Shown here: positions 12,480-24,599 of the stretch, in pieces
How the letters are laid out: each line of letters opens with the position of its first letter
How positions within the stretch are numbered: the first letter of the stretch is position 1
NCBI GenBank assembly: GCA_016748015.1
Contig: JAAOMT010000741.1
Span: 518,462-582,461, forward strand
Direction: 5' to 3'
Length of the DNA: 64,000 nucleotides
DNA from: Geosiphon pyriformis
Lineage: Eukaryota; Glomeromycota; Glomeromycetes; Archaeosporales; Geosiphonaceae
The notes under the pieces: model-generated
Databases searched by the model: none
What the model was told of the DNA's origin: nothing
Seen by the model: only the letters and a program-made list of their open reading frames with translations
Program-made: the position numbers and the translations under genes

Positions 12480-14020
12480 TAATAAACAGTGGCTTCAACT
12501 AGGGGATTCTCTCCAAAGAAATTGATGTTGGCATGATTGGGTCTTTGATTGGGAACATTGTTGTTGTTGTTGAATCTGTTGTTTTGGTTGTTATTGTTTC
12601 TGGAAGCTGGAGGAGGCAGTAGAGGATTGTTACAATCTCTTGAATAATGTCTAGTTAATCCACAATAATAGCATACAGGTGGGCCACAATTTTGCTGTCT
12701 TTGATAGGAAGGTTACTGGGGCTGGTTAAAACGAGGTTCATATTTAGGTCTTGGTGATTGCTGGTTATCTCTAACTGCTTGTGCCAACAGTTCTAATAAC
12801 CAGGCAAGGTTAGCTGTAAGTCTATCTATCAATTGTTTATTTGGGTCTTGGGTTTGGACAGCAAAAGAAGTAGCAGCTACTTGAGGAGCAGGGGCCATGA
12901 CAGGAGCAGGAGCAAAAACTGGAAGTGTGGATCTCAGATGCATCCTTTGGTTATTTTCAATCCTTTGGGCAAGTTTAATAGCCATATCCATTGTAGGGTT
13001 GTCTTTCAGAGCCAAGAAAGACCAAAGAGCATAAGATAAGTCAGTTCTCAATCTTTTTGTAAAGGAGTGAATCTTTTGTTCTTTTGTCCAGTTCCTTCCA
13101 GAGTCTACTCGCTTGATTAACTTTCTGATTGCTTTGGCATATTTGGTTACAACTTCACCAGGACCTTGGGTTCTTCTTTCCAGTTCTATGCACCATTTAG
13201 ATATTAAGATTGGGATTTTGAACTTGTTTTCAAACCAGGTAGTGAAAAAGGTATTGTTTTTTCCTGCATCTGCTGGTGTCCATCTGATAATTCTGTGCTG
13301 GACATTGGCATTGGTTTCTTGTGAAAACCATGTGGCAGAAGAGTCTTGAAAGTAGCCACCAATGATTTGGAACTTGTACTCATTATCATATTGGTTGGCA
13401 GTAGCTGCTCTTTCAAAATTGTCTAACCATTCAATTGGATCTTGTGCATCATCTCTGAATAATAGTAATGGGGTGTTGTTTCTTTACCTCAAAGCAGTTT
13501 GTATGCCTTGGAGGGTGGCTAAGATGTTTGCTTGCATTGGATCTTGGGCCATTGGTTCAGGAGTTACTGTTTGAGTGAAATGATCTGAATTACTTGGGAA
13601 GAAATTAAAAATAGGAGTGGTTTGGTAACTTTCTTTTTCTGTTTCAAAAGGAGTTTCAGCTGATTGATGGGCAGCAATCCAGATGTGAATTTGGTAATTT
13701 AGATATTCGAATTCAGAAGGTTGTTGTTCAAAGGTTGCTGAATATAAGAGCTGATTTATATTGTTGTTTTTTTCTTTAAAGTTGTTTTTAAAGTAAGCTT
13801 GGTCAAAGTAATAGATTGTGTAGGCTGTATAGGTTTTAGCTGAATGCTCATTCAGGAACCAGTTCCAAAAGTCTTGAAATTGTCTGCTGGATTGTTTTTC
13901 AATGAGAAAGCAGATCAAGCAGGAGGGCAGAGGATTAAGTTCAATGAAATCTAGGTTGTTTCTGTTGTGTGCTACAAAGTGTTCTTCTGATTGCTGTGGC
14001 AGATATGAGTAATCACCCAT
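12480..14020 (-). pseudogene. gag-like region with CCHC zinc knuckle
   Basis: From the Met at 14020 (MGDYSYLPQQS...) frames at 13484-14020, 13204-13416 and 12713-13051 read in order as a retrotransposon gag: Gln/Asn-rich N-terminus, a capsid-like helical middle (YALWSFLALKDNPTMDMAIKLAQRIE) and a Pro/Ala linker. A CCHC knuckle follows at about 12640-12680 (CYYCGLTRHYSRDC), then an Asn-rich tail. Several frameshifts or stops separate the pieces. Confidence 0.8.
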
Positions 14021-14049
14021 ACAATAAGGGAATAAATGAATTTTGACAA

Positions 14050-14066
14050 CCTCACAGGAAGCACCA
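14050..14066 (-). other. tRNA primer-binding site of the LTR element
   Basis: Six bases inside the 5' LTR, the element strand reads TGGTGCTTCCTGTGAGG. It starts with TGG, complementary to a tRNA CCA end, in the usual position. I cannot assign the tRNA without the host tRNA set. Confidence 0.65.
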
Positions 14067-14072
14067 CTTTTA

Positions 14073-14726
14073 TGTTATGGGTTGGAGTAACAAGCTAATA
14101 GATAACAAAGGAGAACAGGATTGTAAGGTGATGGAAATAATCAAAGAGGATTCAACTTTAAAGAGTGAATTGAATGAGTATGGATTCAATGTGTGAGATC
14201 AGTCTCATAAAATATCTCAGTTGTTATTCTTTTCAAAGGTAACTGGAGAATCTGAAGGTAGAAAGATAGTCCATACTGTTAACAATTGATCACCACTGGT
14301 ATAATTCTATGCCTCATGTCAGCACTCTTAGAATTCAATATTAGATATCAACTTGTGCTTTTCAGTCACATTTATTCAAATAATCCTCAAATGCTACAAT
14401 TATATATGTCAGGAAAAAGCCAACAAGTAATCTTTTATCCTAAGATGTTTGGATACTTGAAGGTAGAGAAAGGGAAATTAGTGATAAGAAAGTGATTGAG
14501 ATGAAAGTTGTTATTTTTATTTATTTGATTCTTGTCTGAGAGATGATTTTCTATAGCTAAGAGACTTATCGCTTATATAGCTATTGAAAGTGATCAATGA
14601 CCAAGTCAACAGTCAGGTCATTGATCAGGTCAATGATTACTATCTAAAAATAGAGTGGCTAATTATATGACATTAGTGACTAATACATGTGATAACTAAT
14701 AAAAATTATGGGTTTCAACCATAACA
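14073..14726 (-). repeat. 5' LTR of the Ty3/gypsy element
   Basis: 654 bp, beginning TGTTATGGG and ending CCATAACA on the plus strand, the same length as the other LTR. At several CpG sites kept by the 7082-7735 copy (for example ACGGG, GCGAG, GTCGG) this copy has TG or CA. Confidence 0.93.
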
Positions 14727-14730
14727 ATAG
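14727..14730. repeat. Target-site duplication ATAG (right copy)
   Basis: ATAG follows the right LTR directly and matches 7078-7081. Removing 7082-14730 restores a continuous LINE frame region. Confidence 0.7.
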
Positions 14731-15379
14731 ATTTAACTTTATATAGCTTTAGAATTAATTTATTATTAACTACTTAATAGCCAAGTATTATCTTTCAAAA
14801 TAGTCAATTTAAAACACTTTTGATTATTTTTTTCTTATTAGAACAAAAGTTTTTCATATATTTATCTATAGCTTTTTTAATAAAATTATCTCTGATAATT
14901 TTAAATTTATAATACTTAGATTTTTAGTAACTTCTCTTAATTTTTGACAGATAACATAGAATTCTTTTTAAACTTTTACTATTATCAATTATAATACATA
15001 TTTTAAAGACTTTTTCTTTATTAATAGTAGACCAAATATTAAGAAAGCAATTAGTTTTTAAATCTTGATTTGAATCTAAACTCTTTATAATTTTGGCCAC
15101 CAAAAATTTCAGCTTGAAAAACTTCAATGATTGTTTATTCTTTAAACATTTAAACTTATTAAACCAAAATCTAAAAAATATTTTATTGGCAGAACTAATT
15201 ACTACTTTCTTCAAAATCTCTTAAATAGTATTCAAATTACCACAATTTCTTGTACTATTAAATCTAGCCATTTTTTTTGAAAATTTGTCCAATAAATACT
15301 CCTTAAACTATAACTACTTATTAACATTAGCATTTTTAATTCTAAACTTCCACTTATCTTTATTAGCCTGTTTACAATT

Positions 15380-16060
15380 ATTATTGAAATAGATATCTAA
15401 GAGACTACTTAAACCAACTGCAATAGAGACTGCCTTATGATTAGTATCAAAAAACTCAGACACAATATCAATTTTATGATTAACAAATATGAAATTTATG
15501 ACTTTTTTAACATCTTTAAAATTGTTCTAAGTATGAGCTTTGCCTAATAGATGTCTACTAAATAAGTTAATTAAGCACAAATCTACACAAAACTTAAAAC
15601 TCACACTTTTTTTCAAACTGTTTTTATTAAAATTTCCACCCAAAACCACAAAAGTGTTAGAGTTAACTGTTTTAGCAATAAAAAAATTGATTTCCAAAGC
15701 TTGGCCAAACTTAGTTTCAGCAGAAACACCAACATATAAACACAAAATTGTAACTGATAGTTTGCCTTTAAACAGAAGACACACTAAAATAACTCAACCA
15801 GGAACTTTTTTTACTTTTGAAATATAACAAACCAGAAAATTGTTAATAACAATAGCTATTTTAATATTAAGAAAACTTTTGTCTAGACCAGATATAAAAA
15901 TCCTCATACTATCAAACTTATTCATAATTCACAGCCTAATATTAGATCTTAACTTCATTTTTGTAATGATCAAAATTACATTATCCAAATTTATATGTTA
16001 ATAAACAATATTATCTTATTTGGCAGAAACATTAATACCTTAAATATTACATATAGCAAT
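15380..16060 (-). pseudogene. LINE apurinic-type endonuclease domain (broken, catalytic residues changed)
   Basis: This domain nicks target DNA in intact LINEs. Readable pieces include VCLLFKGKLSVTIL, EINFFIAKTVNSN, FVVLGGNFNKN and SVSFKFCVDLCLINLF. The family motif GGDFN reads GGNFN, and the upstream catalytic-Glu segment near 15980 reads TKMK where TETK would be expected. Both losses fit G-to-A changes. The open stretch at 15527-15784 is the best preserved. Confidence 0.75.
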
Positions 16061-16559
16061 TTTTCAGACCAAATCATTTATTGAGATAAAAAAAACATTA
16101 AAAAACTTGAGCTAATATACAATTAATTTATTCTTGTCAAGACCAAACCAACAAAAACTTTAAAGATTACTATTTTAGATTTCAATTTGTTCACCTTAGT
16201 AGTTAGAACTTTTGATTAATTCAAACTCAAATCTGAAACTGCATTATTTGCAACTAAAAAAAAAAGATGAGTAATACAGATAAATTGTCTAAAACTATAT
16301 TCAAAACCAATTTTAAATTCAAAAAAACAGATACAGTTAAAGAAAGAGATTAAGAAATAGATATCAAAGACATCAAATTTATAGCACTTAGTTTTTGCAC
16401 AATATTTGACACTTGATTAGCCAACAACTCCAAGAAATATTCTAAAGAAACCAAGTAGGTACCAATAGATAAATTATTTTAAATAACTACAAAATTTTTT
16501 TTAATACATAATATACCAAAAAAAGGTGATTTAAAACCAGAACCAGAGTAAGTATTGTT

Positions 16560-17830
16560 AAAAGAGACAGCAAGTGAAACTATTTATGTTCGAATTTGTT
16601 ACTAAAGACAGCAGAATAAAAAATAAAAACACTTTTCTTAATATACAATCTAGCCAGTTGAAGGCAATTTTCTTTTAAAGCAATTCTTTTATAAGTTTTT
16701 GGTAAAAACAAAACACTTGTATTTAATATATTATATTCTAAGACTGAATGTCTAAAATACTTATACTTCTTACACCAAACCAAATCTAATTTGGTTCAAA
16801 AAAGTTTTATATTACCAAAAATTGGCTCTATGCAAAAAACAGATTTCAAATTATTTTTTATATCAAAGTCAATTACAATACAATAAATTTTATTGCCAGT
16901 TTTAAATGATTAATTGATAATACAAATTTTTTTATCAGCTCTTTTCAATAAAGTGCCCAGATTATAAGCTGTTATTTCCACAAGTAAGATAAACAAAAGC
17001 ACTCTAAAACAATTTTTAGACATTTAAGTTTTGCGATTTTTTACAGTTTTAGCTACATGTATTAAATCTTTCTCAATTAAGAATAAATATCTGACTGCCA
17101 ACTGCTTAGTCTAATTTGATTTAGCAAATTTCATCAGACTTCTATCACAGTCTAATTAGTTGTAATTAAATCAACACTATCTTATTAAACTTAACTACTG
17201 CAGTAATAATTATTTTTTTTGACATATTTATGAGAATTTTTTTAATTATTACAGTCCAATTTAACCTAATTTTTTGTCTTTTAAGATTATTATTTAATTT
17301 AATTTCTTTTTCTATAGCCAATAACACAGTCTTTTCTATGTTTTTCTTTGATGTAAATATAGATTTAATGATTTCTTTAAATTTTAAGAAAGTAGTGGCC
17401 TTCCCAAAACCATTAATTGCCAAAAAAAAATTTCTAATGAGCTGAATTTTTGCTGTTGCTGATTTTTTTTTTACAGCCAATAAATTAATATCCAATATAA
17501 AGAATTTCTTAACAGCCATCTCAATCTGAATTTTTACTATTTTAAAATTAACTTATTTTTTGTTAAGAGAAATATTAAGAGAAGAGAAAAAAAAACCTAT
17601 ATCTTTATTTATTTTAAAGTTGATTATATCAATAAAAGAGCTACTATTCAAATTTGTATTAACTCTTTTAGTTTTAGAAGTTATTGTAGTCAAAACAAAA
17701 AGAAAACCACTATCTAAATTTATTATAATATTATTAATCTTACTGTCATTAAACTTACTATTTATATCTGAATACATGCCATTATTAATACCAAATTTGA
17801 CCAAAAAAATTTTTTTTTATTTTTAAAATA
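16560..17830 (-). pseudogene. LINE N-terminal ORF region with RRM-like and zinc-knuckle remnants
   Basis: Three minus-strand open stretches (17553-17804, 17166-17519, 16580-16783) lie in order. The middle one has IITAVVKFNKIVLIKIQL-like residues reminiscent of an RRM strand-helix pattern, and the last begins with a Cys/His segment (WCKKYKYFRHSVLEYN) in the place of a CCHC knuckle, with two positions changed. The assignment relies on remembered architecture of this LINE family, so it is weaker than the RT and endonuclease calls. Confidence 0.5.
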
Positions 17831-18060
17831 CTTAATATTATCAACAGAGACCTTTTTTCTTTGAAAAAAAGTACTATTAATAAGACCATAAAGAGCATCC
17901 TTGAAAGTCTTCTTCTTTAACATATTACTACTTATAGCAGCTTTCAGATTTATTACAAAAAGATTATTAGCTTAAGAAATATTGAAAGTAATATAAGCAA
18001 AAAGATAAAAACAAAACTTTTTTTTTGAAAAATAGTTTTTTAGAGAATTTGAACATAGAA

Positions 18061-19547
18061 GAAAAAAAAGTTTTAATTTTATTAAAATAGAATATAATAA
18101 AATATATTAAATATATATATAAGCTTTATTTTTTGTTATTTATTATTAACAAAAATTTTTAAAATAAAAAATATAATAACAAATTTAAAGTTAAAATTTT
18201 TTATTAAATTATTTTCTAAATTATTTATATTATTAAATATTTTCAGTTTTTAAAAAATTAAAAAATTTAAATATGTTTAAAAAAACTATTAATAATTATA
18301 TAATATTATGTTTTATTTTGTTATGTTTTATTTTTTTTTGTTTTGTTTTGTTTTATTAAAAACTTTTAAAAAAATTTGTATTAGTTTATACAAAATTTAT
18401 TAATTAAAATATTATTTATATATATAACTTAAAAATATATTTTAAAAAATAATATAAATTATTAATTAATTTTAATTGTTTTAAAACAATTTAATATTTA
18501 TAATTTTAATATTTAATATATAATAAAATATTTTAAATATTACAAATATATTAATTATTTATTAATTATTTATTAAAATGTAATAATTTTTATTTACATT
18601 ATGTAATATGTTTTTTAAAAATATTTTAATATATAATTACTTTAAAACAAATTAATTAAAATAAACAAAATATATATGTATTTTATTATTTTATTTATAA
18701 AACCATTAAATTTAATTTTTTATAAAAAATCAAAATAATTTTATTTAACAATAAATTTTATAAATAAAAATAAAATTTTTTTTGTTTAATATCATAATTA
18801 ATATGATATTATTTTATAAATTTTGTTATATGTATGATTTAATCATGGTATTTAGTTACATTTGTAAATTATTAAGAATTAAGATAAATAATAATGAAAA
18901 TAATTGAATGAAATATTGAGCAATGTAAACTAAATAATAAAAATTTAAAGATTATTTTTGATGGCTTACCAAAGAGGAACTTTTGAGAAGAAAAATTAGC
19001 CGTTTATGAAAGTTCATTATTAATTAGGTGTTTAAAGGACAAAGCACCTTTAACCTTAGATTCTTTTTTCCGGGCTCTGATGTAGGCCAAATACTATTTC
19101 ATAAATGTTTCATCTTTTCGTGAATACGGTGAGAATTAACTTCGTTTATAATTTTCTTTTCTTGGCATGTTCGTTAAAATTCTAATTAACCTTTCGATAT
19201 CTTGAAAAAAAGATCACAATTCTTGAACTTCCATCTAGTGCACGCTTAATAACATTCCGATATAAACGTTGAAGAATATTATATGAAGTCTGAAAACCCA
19301 TGATTTCAGGGCAATTCTTTTTTCTATCTGGTACACCTTCCTAGAAAGTGCGATTTGCAATTCAAATTTCGATTGAAAAGTTAACGACTCTTCACACGAT
19401 GTCAAGCTGCTCTCATCACCAAAAATAATCTCAGGCCAATCAACCATTTATAATTCAAGCTCAGGCTAGTCTTTCGTCAAAGTGACCTGCAAAATGAAAA
19501 ACCAGGATCCTGGGCGTGAAGCGTAAATCTCCCCGAGGCACCAGTGA
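18061..19547. other. Very AT-rich intergenic stretch
   Basis: 18061-18950 is almost pure A/T without a gene signal. After about 18960 composition normalises toward the 3' flank of the Mg2+ transporter. A 70-codon frame at 19235-19447 (-) matches nothing I know. Confidence 0.6.
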
Positions 19548-21992
19548 TTAGACTATGCCAGTACGATGTGCCATCATGACGCCTATTATTGCAAAAATTA
19601 GAATTCCTGTTAATATAGAAAAGAACCATGTTAAGGATCCTTCTATATCGGGTTGTCCAGGAACTCGCACATTCATCCCCCATAAACCTATTAAACAAAA
19701 ACATTTCATAAGCGACCCTAATAGCGGATTTGAGCAGTAAAGTACAATGATAATTTTTGTTACCCGTGACAAGATTCATTGGGACTAGAATTGTGCCAAG
19801 TGCTGTTAAACGAGACAGTATATCATTAATTTGATTGTTCGCTTGTGTCATCTCGATTGAAATTTGTGCAAGGTAATTTGAGTGAGAGCGTGACAGGATT
19901 TTTTCATAATGATTCAAGTTTTGAACCATCGTAATTATGTGGTCTGTAAACAAAAATTTTGGTTGATTATTTCGTTCGTTCGTTCGTACGTTCGAGAAAA
20001 GAAGTTTGAATTGTATTACCTTGAATATCACCTAAATACAGCACAATCTCATTGCTAATAATCACATCCCATCGCAATTCATTACATCTTTTAACCAGCC
20101 CTTTCATAACATCCGCCTTATTTCCCAGTAAGCGTAAAAGTCCCATGACTTTTTTTCGACAGTGGCCAATCCGTCGTAACATATCGGTTTGTTCGGACTC
20201 TTTGAGAATCAATACCAGTTCGTCAATCGAATCCACCTCAAATTCGATTGATCGAATTAATGGTGCGAACGAATCGGTAATATCATCAATAATGGCGTAA
20301 TTGATCCAATCTAAAGCAAGAGTATTAAACATTGTTTGGTTCCTTGAAAATGAGAATAAAAAATATAAACAAATAAATAAATACCAGGTGTGACAGTTAT
20401 ATAATCTTTTAATTGTTTAATACGACGCCTTACATTCCCGGGATGAATAGTAGGTTGATAATGAAACTAAGAGTTCAATTGAAAATATTATTGATCACAA
20501 AAAAATAGATATAGAAAAAGATCAGCAAGACTCACCGATAGGATTCCTTCTTTCATCACGACCATATACAAGCTAACTGGCTGCAAATAAGTTGGGGAAT
20601 AATGGTCCTGATCAAAAGACCGGAAGCATATAAAGTAGTAATTCTTAAATAATTCACACTTTTCCCTAGTTTCTTCTGTTTCAATATCTTCGACAGTCAA
20701 AGGATGAATTCCAAAGATCTATGTGCAAACAAAAAGGTGCTGTTGCTATTTTAATATACAAATTTGGAACCGCAATCATGAATTAGCATTAAAACCTTTT
20801 CTAACCCTGCCCAAATCCCGCATTTCAGATTCTCCTGGGGATAAAATATCGAGCCACCAACAACCTGATTTCAACATTTCAGTGAGAGAGGAACCAGAAG
20901 GTGGAACTTCGGCCAAGGAACGAGCGTGAACCGTGCTATAGGCAGTAGAATAGAAGGTGTACCGATAACTAGATTCATTTGGAGACTTGATGAAAAAGGG
21001 AAAAAGATGTTAAAAACCTGAAAATCGAAGAAAATTCGGATAGGATTTTGGATTTAGATAAATAAAATTATATTTTTGGACTAGTGATAAGATGAAAAAC
21101 ATGAAAATTCTCTAGTTAATTGAAACAAATCGATAAAAAATATATCGTTAAATTTCGTAATCAGGGAGAATATTTATGATAAAAATGACGAAAAGTGATT
21201 CAAGTCAATGAATGCAAAATTTCGGGATTGACACCACACCTTGGTCTCAGTCCCTTTCATGTGAAGATATTTATCACCATCCTTGATAAAAGAAGATGCC
21301 GGTTCACTCAATCGTCGTTGCCTTCTCCGCTGATCTTTTTTTCTCCTTTCAGTTTCCTCGCGTACATATTCTTCCAGTGCATCGTAATCAATTCCTTTTT
21401 TGTCATTTTTTTCAATTCTAGGGAAGCATACATCTGCATGGGCCTTTGATCCACGACGCGATTGTGAAGAATTAGTTACAGTCCCGCCTTCTGAATCTGA
21501 TTCCTCGTTAGTTGAGTTATTGGACCCCATGTCATAGGTATTCTTATTAAAGTTGACCACATAATCCTGACGAGCCGTAGATATACCTTTAGGTGAATTT
21601 GGGACATGTAAAGTGGAAGTTGATTGTCGATAGGATAATGACTGTTTTCCGTCACCTCGAGGCGAGGGAGAACGGAGTGATATGTCAACGTATGTAGATG
21701 AAAGTGATCTTGATGCATTCCTGCGTTCCTCTTGTAATAATGGGGTATGAACACTATTTTCTTCATTAATGTCAAAGGGTTTTGAAGAATCTTGTTCATA
21801 TCGATTTCGGGTTAAAGGGGAATCAAATATGGAGGTTTGTAACGCGGTTGGTGAGACACTAAAGTGATCGGGACTCATGAAAGCAGTGTTTGAGTTGAGA
21901 GACTCGGTTGAGCGAAGATATGGGGAGGCAGGGTATAATTTAGGTGAATTATTGTTTCTATGATTGTTTAATAAACTTCTTGGTGAAGCCAT
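19548..21992 (-). CDS. CorA-superfamily Mg2+ transporter, Alr1/Mnr2 type
   Basis: This family moves Mg2+ across the plasma membrane (Alr1) or vacuolar membrane (Mnr2). Exons: 21240-21992, 20806-20985, 20536-20718, 20385-20466, 20020-20310, 19764-19943 and 19548-19687; phases agree and give about 602 residues. The N-terminal ~190 residues are Ser/Asn-rich and disordered. Then come IDYDALEEYVREE, RYTFYS, WWLDIL, IFGIHPLTVEDI, DDITDSFAPLI and a coiled stalk. The signature GMN sits in LWGMNVRVPGQ, across the last intron (G|GT), with two membrane helices at the C-terminus. The first acceptor is ambiguous: AAG before TCT at 20985, or TAG at 20969. Either keeps the frame. Known biology does not let me choose between plasma membrane and vacuole. 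Confidence 0.92.
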
Positions 21993-22875
21993 GTTTCAAT
22001 AAAGGGTCAATTAGAGAAGTTGCTTGAAGATTGGTTATTAAAGGTAAATGTGAGCTTTTGAAAAATTTTCTTTGTTTAAGCAGAGAATATAATTATTAGA
22101 TTGAAAATTTGAAATGGGATAATGGGTAAGAAAGGAGGCAACAAATAACAGGCTTACGACAGGTAATGTAACTAAAAGGTAAAAATAAAAAAAATTTTAA
22201 TGTATTTATACCAGAATCAAAGAGTAACCGTTTAAGTGATCAATTCGATTACACCATTACAAATATCTGCGATATGTTGTATGCATTACAGAATGCAATT
22301 GATCTCTTATGAGAACATTTGCGTTGAAATTTTAACCAAATAAGTAACACGTTTTACTTTAACGTCACACAATTATCTATGGGAGACTAATACTATCGTC
22401 AATGCCATTTACAGTGATAGTTACTAATTAACCAAAAGCGAGAATGGGTTTGAGAGCTGAAAAGAGTTTTTGATTCTTCAATTAATCATTATTATTATTA
22501 TTATTATTTTTCAAGATTTCACTATTCTCGAAGTGGAAATTTTAACAGTGAAATAATGACAGGGCATCTTTATCTTCCATCTTTTGCATTAACTCCTTCA
22601 ACATCTCACCCAATTTCATTTCAAGTTTCTTTGGTTAAATAGCTTGGAAAATCGTTAGCACCTACGTCGCTGACGTATGGATCGCCTAGATGATGATGTT
22701 AGTAATATATATATATATATATATCAAAGTTTTTCGCCAATTCTCCGGTCACAGAAGGAAAAAAAAAAGGGCATGCGCGAAAAGCGTCAAGTGAAATTAT
22801 TGGTGAGGTCACATGTTCACTATCTGGGACACTCCTGATATAAAACGTTTATATTATCACTATTATTATTATCAC

Positions 22876-22957
<82 letters not shown>

Positions 22958-23700
22958 TTTTGATATATATTTTGATATATTTTGATATATATTATTTATT
23001 TTTACATTTAAAAAATAAAACCATATAACAAAAATGGTTAAATTTAATTTTTATAATTTAAAACTTATAAAATTTTTGTTTCACTAATAGGCACTTCTAA
23101 GAATGGAATTTTTATGTATATATATTAATTTATATGTTCGAAAACTCATGATTTAAAAGCTTTTATGAATCTTTTTAACTGCAATAACAACGACAACAAC
23201 AACAACAACTTTGAAAACTCGATTGATTTGTTTGTAATTTGATAATTAGTTAAATAAAAAAATCTATATTCCCGATAAAGGTTATTTGTTTTTGCTTTGA
23301 ATATCCTGGATCAACTGAAATCTAATTGCTTTGAATATCTTGAATCAATTGTTTTGAATATCTTGAATCAACTGAAATCTAATGTTTACTGCCGATAATC
23401 CTGATGTTCGTTTTTTCTGCAAGAATATTAACTATCAAAAAAAAAAAGGTTAAATCTTTTTTGGTATAGACAAGTGAGATTAATATATAAATGAAAAGGG
23501 TTTAGATCCCTAAAACATATAAAAAGTTAGGATCATCTTAATAGTGATAAACGTCTCGTTGGGATTCCTCTCCACCTTTTTTTTTCATTATTTACCTTAT
23601 GCCCCATCTAAATGTTCCGAATTTATTGAATCCTATCGTAAAGAAAAATAGCCTTGGTTTATTTCATAACTTCTAATTGTCGCGTAAAAATTTTCTTTTA
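21993..23700. other. Intergenic stretch with microsatellites
   Basis: This is the presumed 5' flank of the Mg2+ transporter and 3' flank of NDUFA2. I see no gene. It contains an (AT)n at about 22702-22722 and a long (TTA)n at 22861-22953. A near-duplicate pair of short motifs (TTGAATATCTTGAATCAA-like) lies at 23330-23375. Confidence 0.6.
22861..22953. repeat. (TTA)n microsatellite
   Basis: About 90 bp of TTA/ATT units, with a single interruption (ATCACT) near the left end. It translates as poly-Tyr and must not be read as a gene. Confidence 0.95.
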
Positions 23701-24006
23701 CTATTTAACCACATCTTTTACTAACTCTTCTAACTTTAATTCAACTTCATCAGCTGATAACCCATTCAATACTACCTTTTTCTCTATACCAAAATCTAAA
23801 AATTTTCAAAATAAAATTCTGATTAGATGATTAGATTTTGCTTTGAAATGATTCATATTATTCTATAGCTGTTACCATAACGCGCAAAAAATCTTGCTTC
23901 AACGCCATTCGCCTCCCGAATCAGAATAGGGAAATTAGGATTATCTTTTTTTAATGCTAGATAATTCTTGGTTATGAATTCTCTGGGTAACATCAAAAAA
24001 AAAAGG

Positions 24007-24062
<56 letters not shown>

Positions 24063-24577
24063 AAAACGAAGATTGAGTTAGATCAATAACCAAATTGAAA
24101 GGTTCAAATATAGTTGGGTTTATTCTTCATAAATGTTCTCGTAAGAGTACATTTCTAAAGTAATAACTGAAAAAATTAATTTGTTTCTTGAAATTAATTC
24201 GCTGAAATAGATTACAGAAAAAGAGAAATTTGAACCAATTTTTCTCTTCAAATAAAAAAGTAAATTTTGATCTTTGTATATATAAAATCTAATCAAGAGC
24301 AAGATTGACAGTTCTTTCCATAAAATAAACCTCTATTCCCAACACAAACTTTTATTAAGATCAAGAGTAGCTGGAAAGCCTTACAAACCTCAAACACTAG
24401 AAAAATGCAATAGGCCAAGAACTAACCCAACCTCCCTCTCGTTCTCATCTAACATCACTTCTTCAACAAACAAAACATTGAAATAAAATACCTAACACCA
24501 GAGCTAGCCGGGGAAGTTTGACAAAAGTGTACGCGTAACTCTTTCAAATTTTTTGATAATAAACTTTGCCACGACAT
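23701..24577 (-). CDS. NDUFA2: NADH:ubiquinone oxidoreductase (complex I) subunit NDUFA2 / CI-B8
   Basis: This is a small accessory subunit of mitochondrial complex I with a thioredoxin-like fold. It is encoded in three short exons: 24492-24577, 23876-23982 and 23701-23795 (86+107+95 nt = 95 residues plus stop). Introns are 509 bp and 80 bp with GT-AG ends. The translation begins MSWQSLLSKNLKELRVHFCQ, then VREFITKNYLALKKDNPNFP, ILIREANGVEARFFARY and FGIEKKVVLNGLSADEVE. That is the full family length and order (L-R-I/V-H-x-C-Q...; PILIRE; ARY; GxE). Intron 1 contains a 51-nt T run (24011-24061). The start codon lies 23 bp from a poly-G tract holding an assembly gap, so the promoter is incompletely known. 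Confidence 0.93.
24011..24061. repeat. 51-nt poly(T) run inside NDUFA2 intron 1
   Basis: An uninterrupted T run on the plus strand, poly(A) in the transcript. It makes this intron far longer than its neighbours. The run length in an assembly is often unreliable. Confidence 0.9.
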
Positions 24578-24599
24578 TCTCCTTATAACTTTATACCCT

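Larger units (their letters stand above)
7082..14726 (-). mobile_element. Ty3/gypsy LTR retrotransposon nested inside the LINE
   Basis: A 7,645-bp element is bounded by two 654-bp direct LTRs (7082-7735 and 14073-14726) that start TGTTA and end TAACA, with ATAG duplicated outside. The coding strand is minus. Order from the 5' LTR: primer-binding site, gag with a CCHC knuckle, retropepsin, reverse transcriptase, RNase H, integrase, an extra unrecognised ORF, then the polypurine tract. RT before integrase makes it Ty3/gypsy type. Frames are broken by stops and shifts, and the protease active site is mutated, so this copy is probably not autonomous. It is far better preserved than the surrounding LINE, so it inserted later. 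Confidence 0.92.
14727..18060 (-). mobile_element. Decayed LINE, 5' half (RRM-like/CCHC region and endonuclease)
   Basis: This is the 5' half of the LINE whose 3' half is at 3721-7081. Order on the minus strand: an RRM-like N-terminal region (about 17830-16900), a CCHC-like knuckle (about 16740-16780), an exonuclease-endonuclease-phosphatase domain (about 16060-15380), and a helical linker (15214-14924, in an open frame) leading to the RT. With the insertion removed the element is about 6.6-6.7 kb. Stops and frameshifts are frequent and base composition is pushed to AT. The 5' boundary is approximate, because similarity fades near 18060. Confidence 0.75.

Noticed and set aside
14286-14495. 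69-codon plus-strand frame
   Set aside because: It lies inside the LTR, and the matching position of the other LTR is not conserved as a frame.
19235-19447. 70-codon minus-strand frame downstream of the Mg2+ transporter
   Set aside because: There is no recognisable motif and no splice link; the transporter already ends normally after its second membrane helix.
22813-23028. Open frame rich in Tyr
   Set aside because: It is the translation of a (TTA)n microsatellite.
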